Source: Oscillospiraceae bacterium (GTDB lineage: Bacteria > Bacillota > Clostridia > Oscillospirales > Ruminococcaceae). Taken from it: DNA of 16,303 nucleotides. The position numbers and the translations under genes were made by a program. The notes under the pieces are model-generated. The model ran no database searches. It was not told the DNA's origin and saw nothing but the letters and a program-made list of their open reading frames with translations. Each line of letters opens with the position of its first letter. Within the stretch, counting starts at the first letter, position 1. Location of the stretch: positions 1 to 16,303 of the forward strand of contig JAHHTS010000048.1 of NCBI GenBank assembly GCA_020024475.1, given 5' to 3'. Of the stretch, positions 15,415-16,303 are shown piece by piece.

Positions 15415-16303
15415 CTACTTCATTTGCACAATAACAACTCGATCTTTTATTATAAATTCCACATTAGTTGTCATCGATATGATATTCAAAACCTCTTCAC
15501 AATTATTATACTTCTCTAAATCTCCCGTAAAAACAAGTTCTTTTGCTTCAGAATTTTTATAAAAGACTTCAACATCATACCATCTAGACAATTGCTTCAT
15601 AATATCTTCCAATCTTTGCCCTTCAATAAACCACTTCCCTTCTGCCCAACCAATATATACCTTAGGATTTACTTTAACTATATGCGACTCACAACTTTTT
15701 ATGTCATAAACCACTTGTTCTCCGGGATTAAGATTCACATTTTGAGACATTCCATTACCTTTAAATGTTATTTTTCCTTCTACCAATGTGGTTCGCATTA
15801 CCTCCTCATCAGAATAAACATTGACATTAAATAGTGTCCCCACCACTTGTACACTCCCTTGTTTCGTCTCAACAACAAAAGGATGCTCCCGATCTCTTGT
15901 TACATCAAACAAAGCTTCTCCTTCCAAACAAACACGACGTTCTTTTCCAATAAACTTATTAGGAAATATTAATTTAGAATCTGAATTCATCTTTATCCTT
16001 GTTCCATCGGACAAGGCCAGACTATACTCCCCTCCTCTGGGAACAATTACCGTATTATATTCTATCTTAGTATCTTCATCTACTTTCATAGAATGTTGCT
16101 CCAAAACCTGCTTCAAAACAATAGAATCTGTTAAAGAAATCTGATTCCCTGAAGCTAAAACCAACAAAGCCTTTACTGAACCAGGCGTTATAGTTTGATT
16201 CTCAATCATCACGGAAGGATTTACAGTTTTCTCTAACAATAAAGAAGAAACACCCACAACAAGCAAAATGGCAGCAACAGCCGCATACTTCCAATATGAT
16301 AAA
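15415..16303 (-). CDS. FecR-type anti-sigma factor, N-terminus cut by the window edge
   Basis: The frame stays open to the right edge, so the TTG at 16266 is not the start; 295 residues are visible. They begin with a membrane segment (YWKYAAVAAILLVVGVSSLL). A FecR domain follows in the periplasm (VPRGGEYSLALSDGTRI, CLEGEALFDVTRDREHPFVV, VVGTLFNVNVY, LVEGKI). The end is the DUF4974-like region (GWAEGKWFIEGQRLEDIMKQL). The missing part should be the short cytoplasmic sigma-binding domain. In this family the protein holds an ECF sigma factor and releases it when the receptor's STN domain reports cargo; the downstream SusC carries that domain, so the pair should work together. The sigma factor gene is expected beyond 16303. 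Confidence 0.93.
   Translation of the reverse strand, partial: LSYWKYAAVAAILLVVGVSSLLLEKTVNPSVMIENQTITPGSVKALLVLASGNQISLTDSIVLKQVLEQHSMKVDEDTKIEYNTVIVPRGGEYSLALSDGTRIKMNSDSKLIFPNKFIGKERRVCLEGEALFDVTRDREHPFVVETKQGSVQVVGTLFNVNVYSDEEVMRTTLVEGKITFKGNGMSQNVNLNPGEQVVYDIKSCESHIVKVNPKVYIGWAEGKWFIEGQRLEDIMKQLSRWYDVEVFYKNSEAKELVFTGDLEKYNNCEEVLNIISMTTNVEFIIKDRVVIVQMK

Noticed and set aside
16264..16266. TTG as start of the FecR-type gene
   Set aside because: The frame continues upstream through the rest of a membrane segment to the window edge, so the gene is simply cut.
1..16303. CRISPR array, tRNA or rRNA genes, insertion sequence with terminal repeats
   Set aside because: I looked for regularly spaced repeats, cloverleaf-type segments, rRNA-like stretches and intact transposase frames and saw none.

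Overview
The window comes from a Bacteroidales genome, most likely Bacteroides, Phocaeicola or Parabacteroides. The evidence is a SusC/SusD pair with an STN-domain SusC behind a FecR-type anti-sigma factor, several lipoproteins of families typical of that order, AT-rich starts without clear Shine-Dalgarno sequences, and a defence-type accessory block. Apart from one short ORF at the left edge, every convincing gene is on the minus strand, so transcription runs from high to low coordinates.

Left edge (1-420): a plus-strand ORF of 127 codons, visibly richer in G+C than its surroundings. It resembles the C-terminal tail of Bacteroides mobilization (relaxase-type) proteins and is probably a remnant. 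A 10-bp inverted repeat (429-475) separates it from the convergent genes and probably ends the minus-strand operon.

Accessory/defence block (479-6235, minus strand, read from 6235 down): an AbiEi-like antitoxin (DUF6088 type); an AbiEii-like nucleotidyltransferase toxin broken by an in-frame TGA at codon 41; a PD-(D/E)XK-like protein of unknown family; a beta-CASP metallo-beta-lactamase (RNase J-like core); a small MPPED2-like metallophosphoesterase; and a DUF3883 protein with a second PD-(D/E)XK-type core. The first five are joined by 4-bp overlaps or gaps of 6 and 12 bp, and the sixth follows after 65 bp. This looks like one operon in which a decayed AbiE toxin-antitoxin pair sits in front of a nuclease/hydrolase cassette. 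I do not recognise the gene set as a named system, and it is the best candidate here for something undescribed.

Spacer (6236-7020): about 785 bp without an intact gene. It holds small broken reading frames, a palindrome, and a rho-independent-type terminator (6916-6960) for the operon to its right.

Nutrient-uptake operon (7021->16303, minus strand): FecR-type anti-sigma factor (cut by the window edge), SusC/RagA receptor with STN domain, SusD/RagB lipoprotein, DUF4843 lipoprotein, PKD-like lipoprotein, and a TlpA-like thioredoxin lipoprotein with an N-terminal DUF4369-like region. An ECF sigma factor gene is expected just beyond the right edge. No glycoside hydrolase is visible. From memory, the SusC-SusD-DUF4843-PKD order resembles B. 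thetaiotaomicron BT2264-BT2261, a complex reported to co-purify with peptides. Peptide or peptide-bound cargo is therefore a reasonable guess and glycan is not assured.
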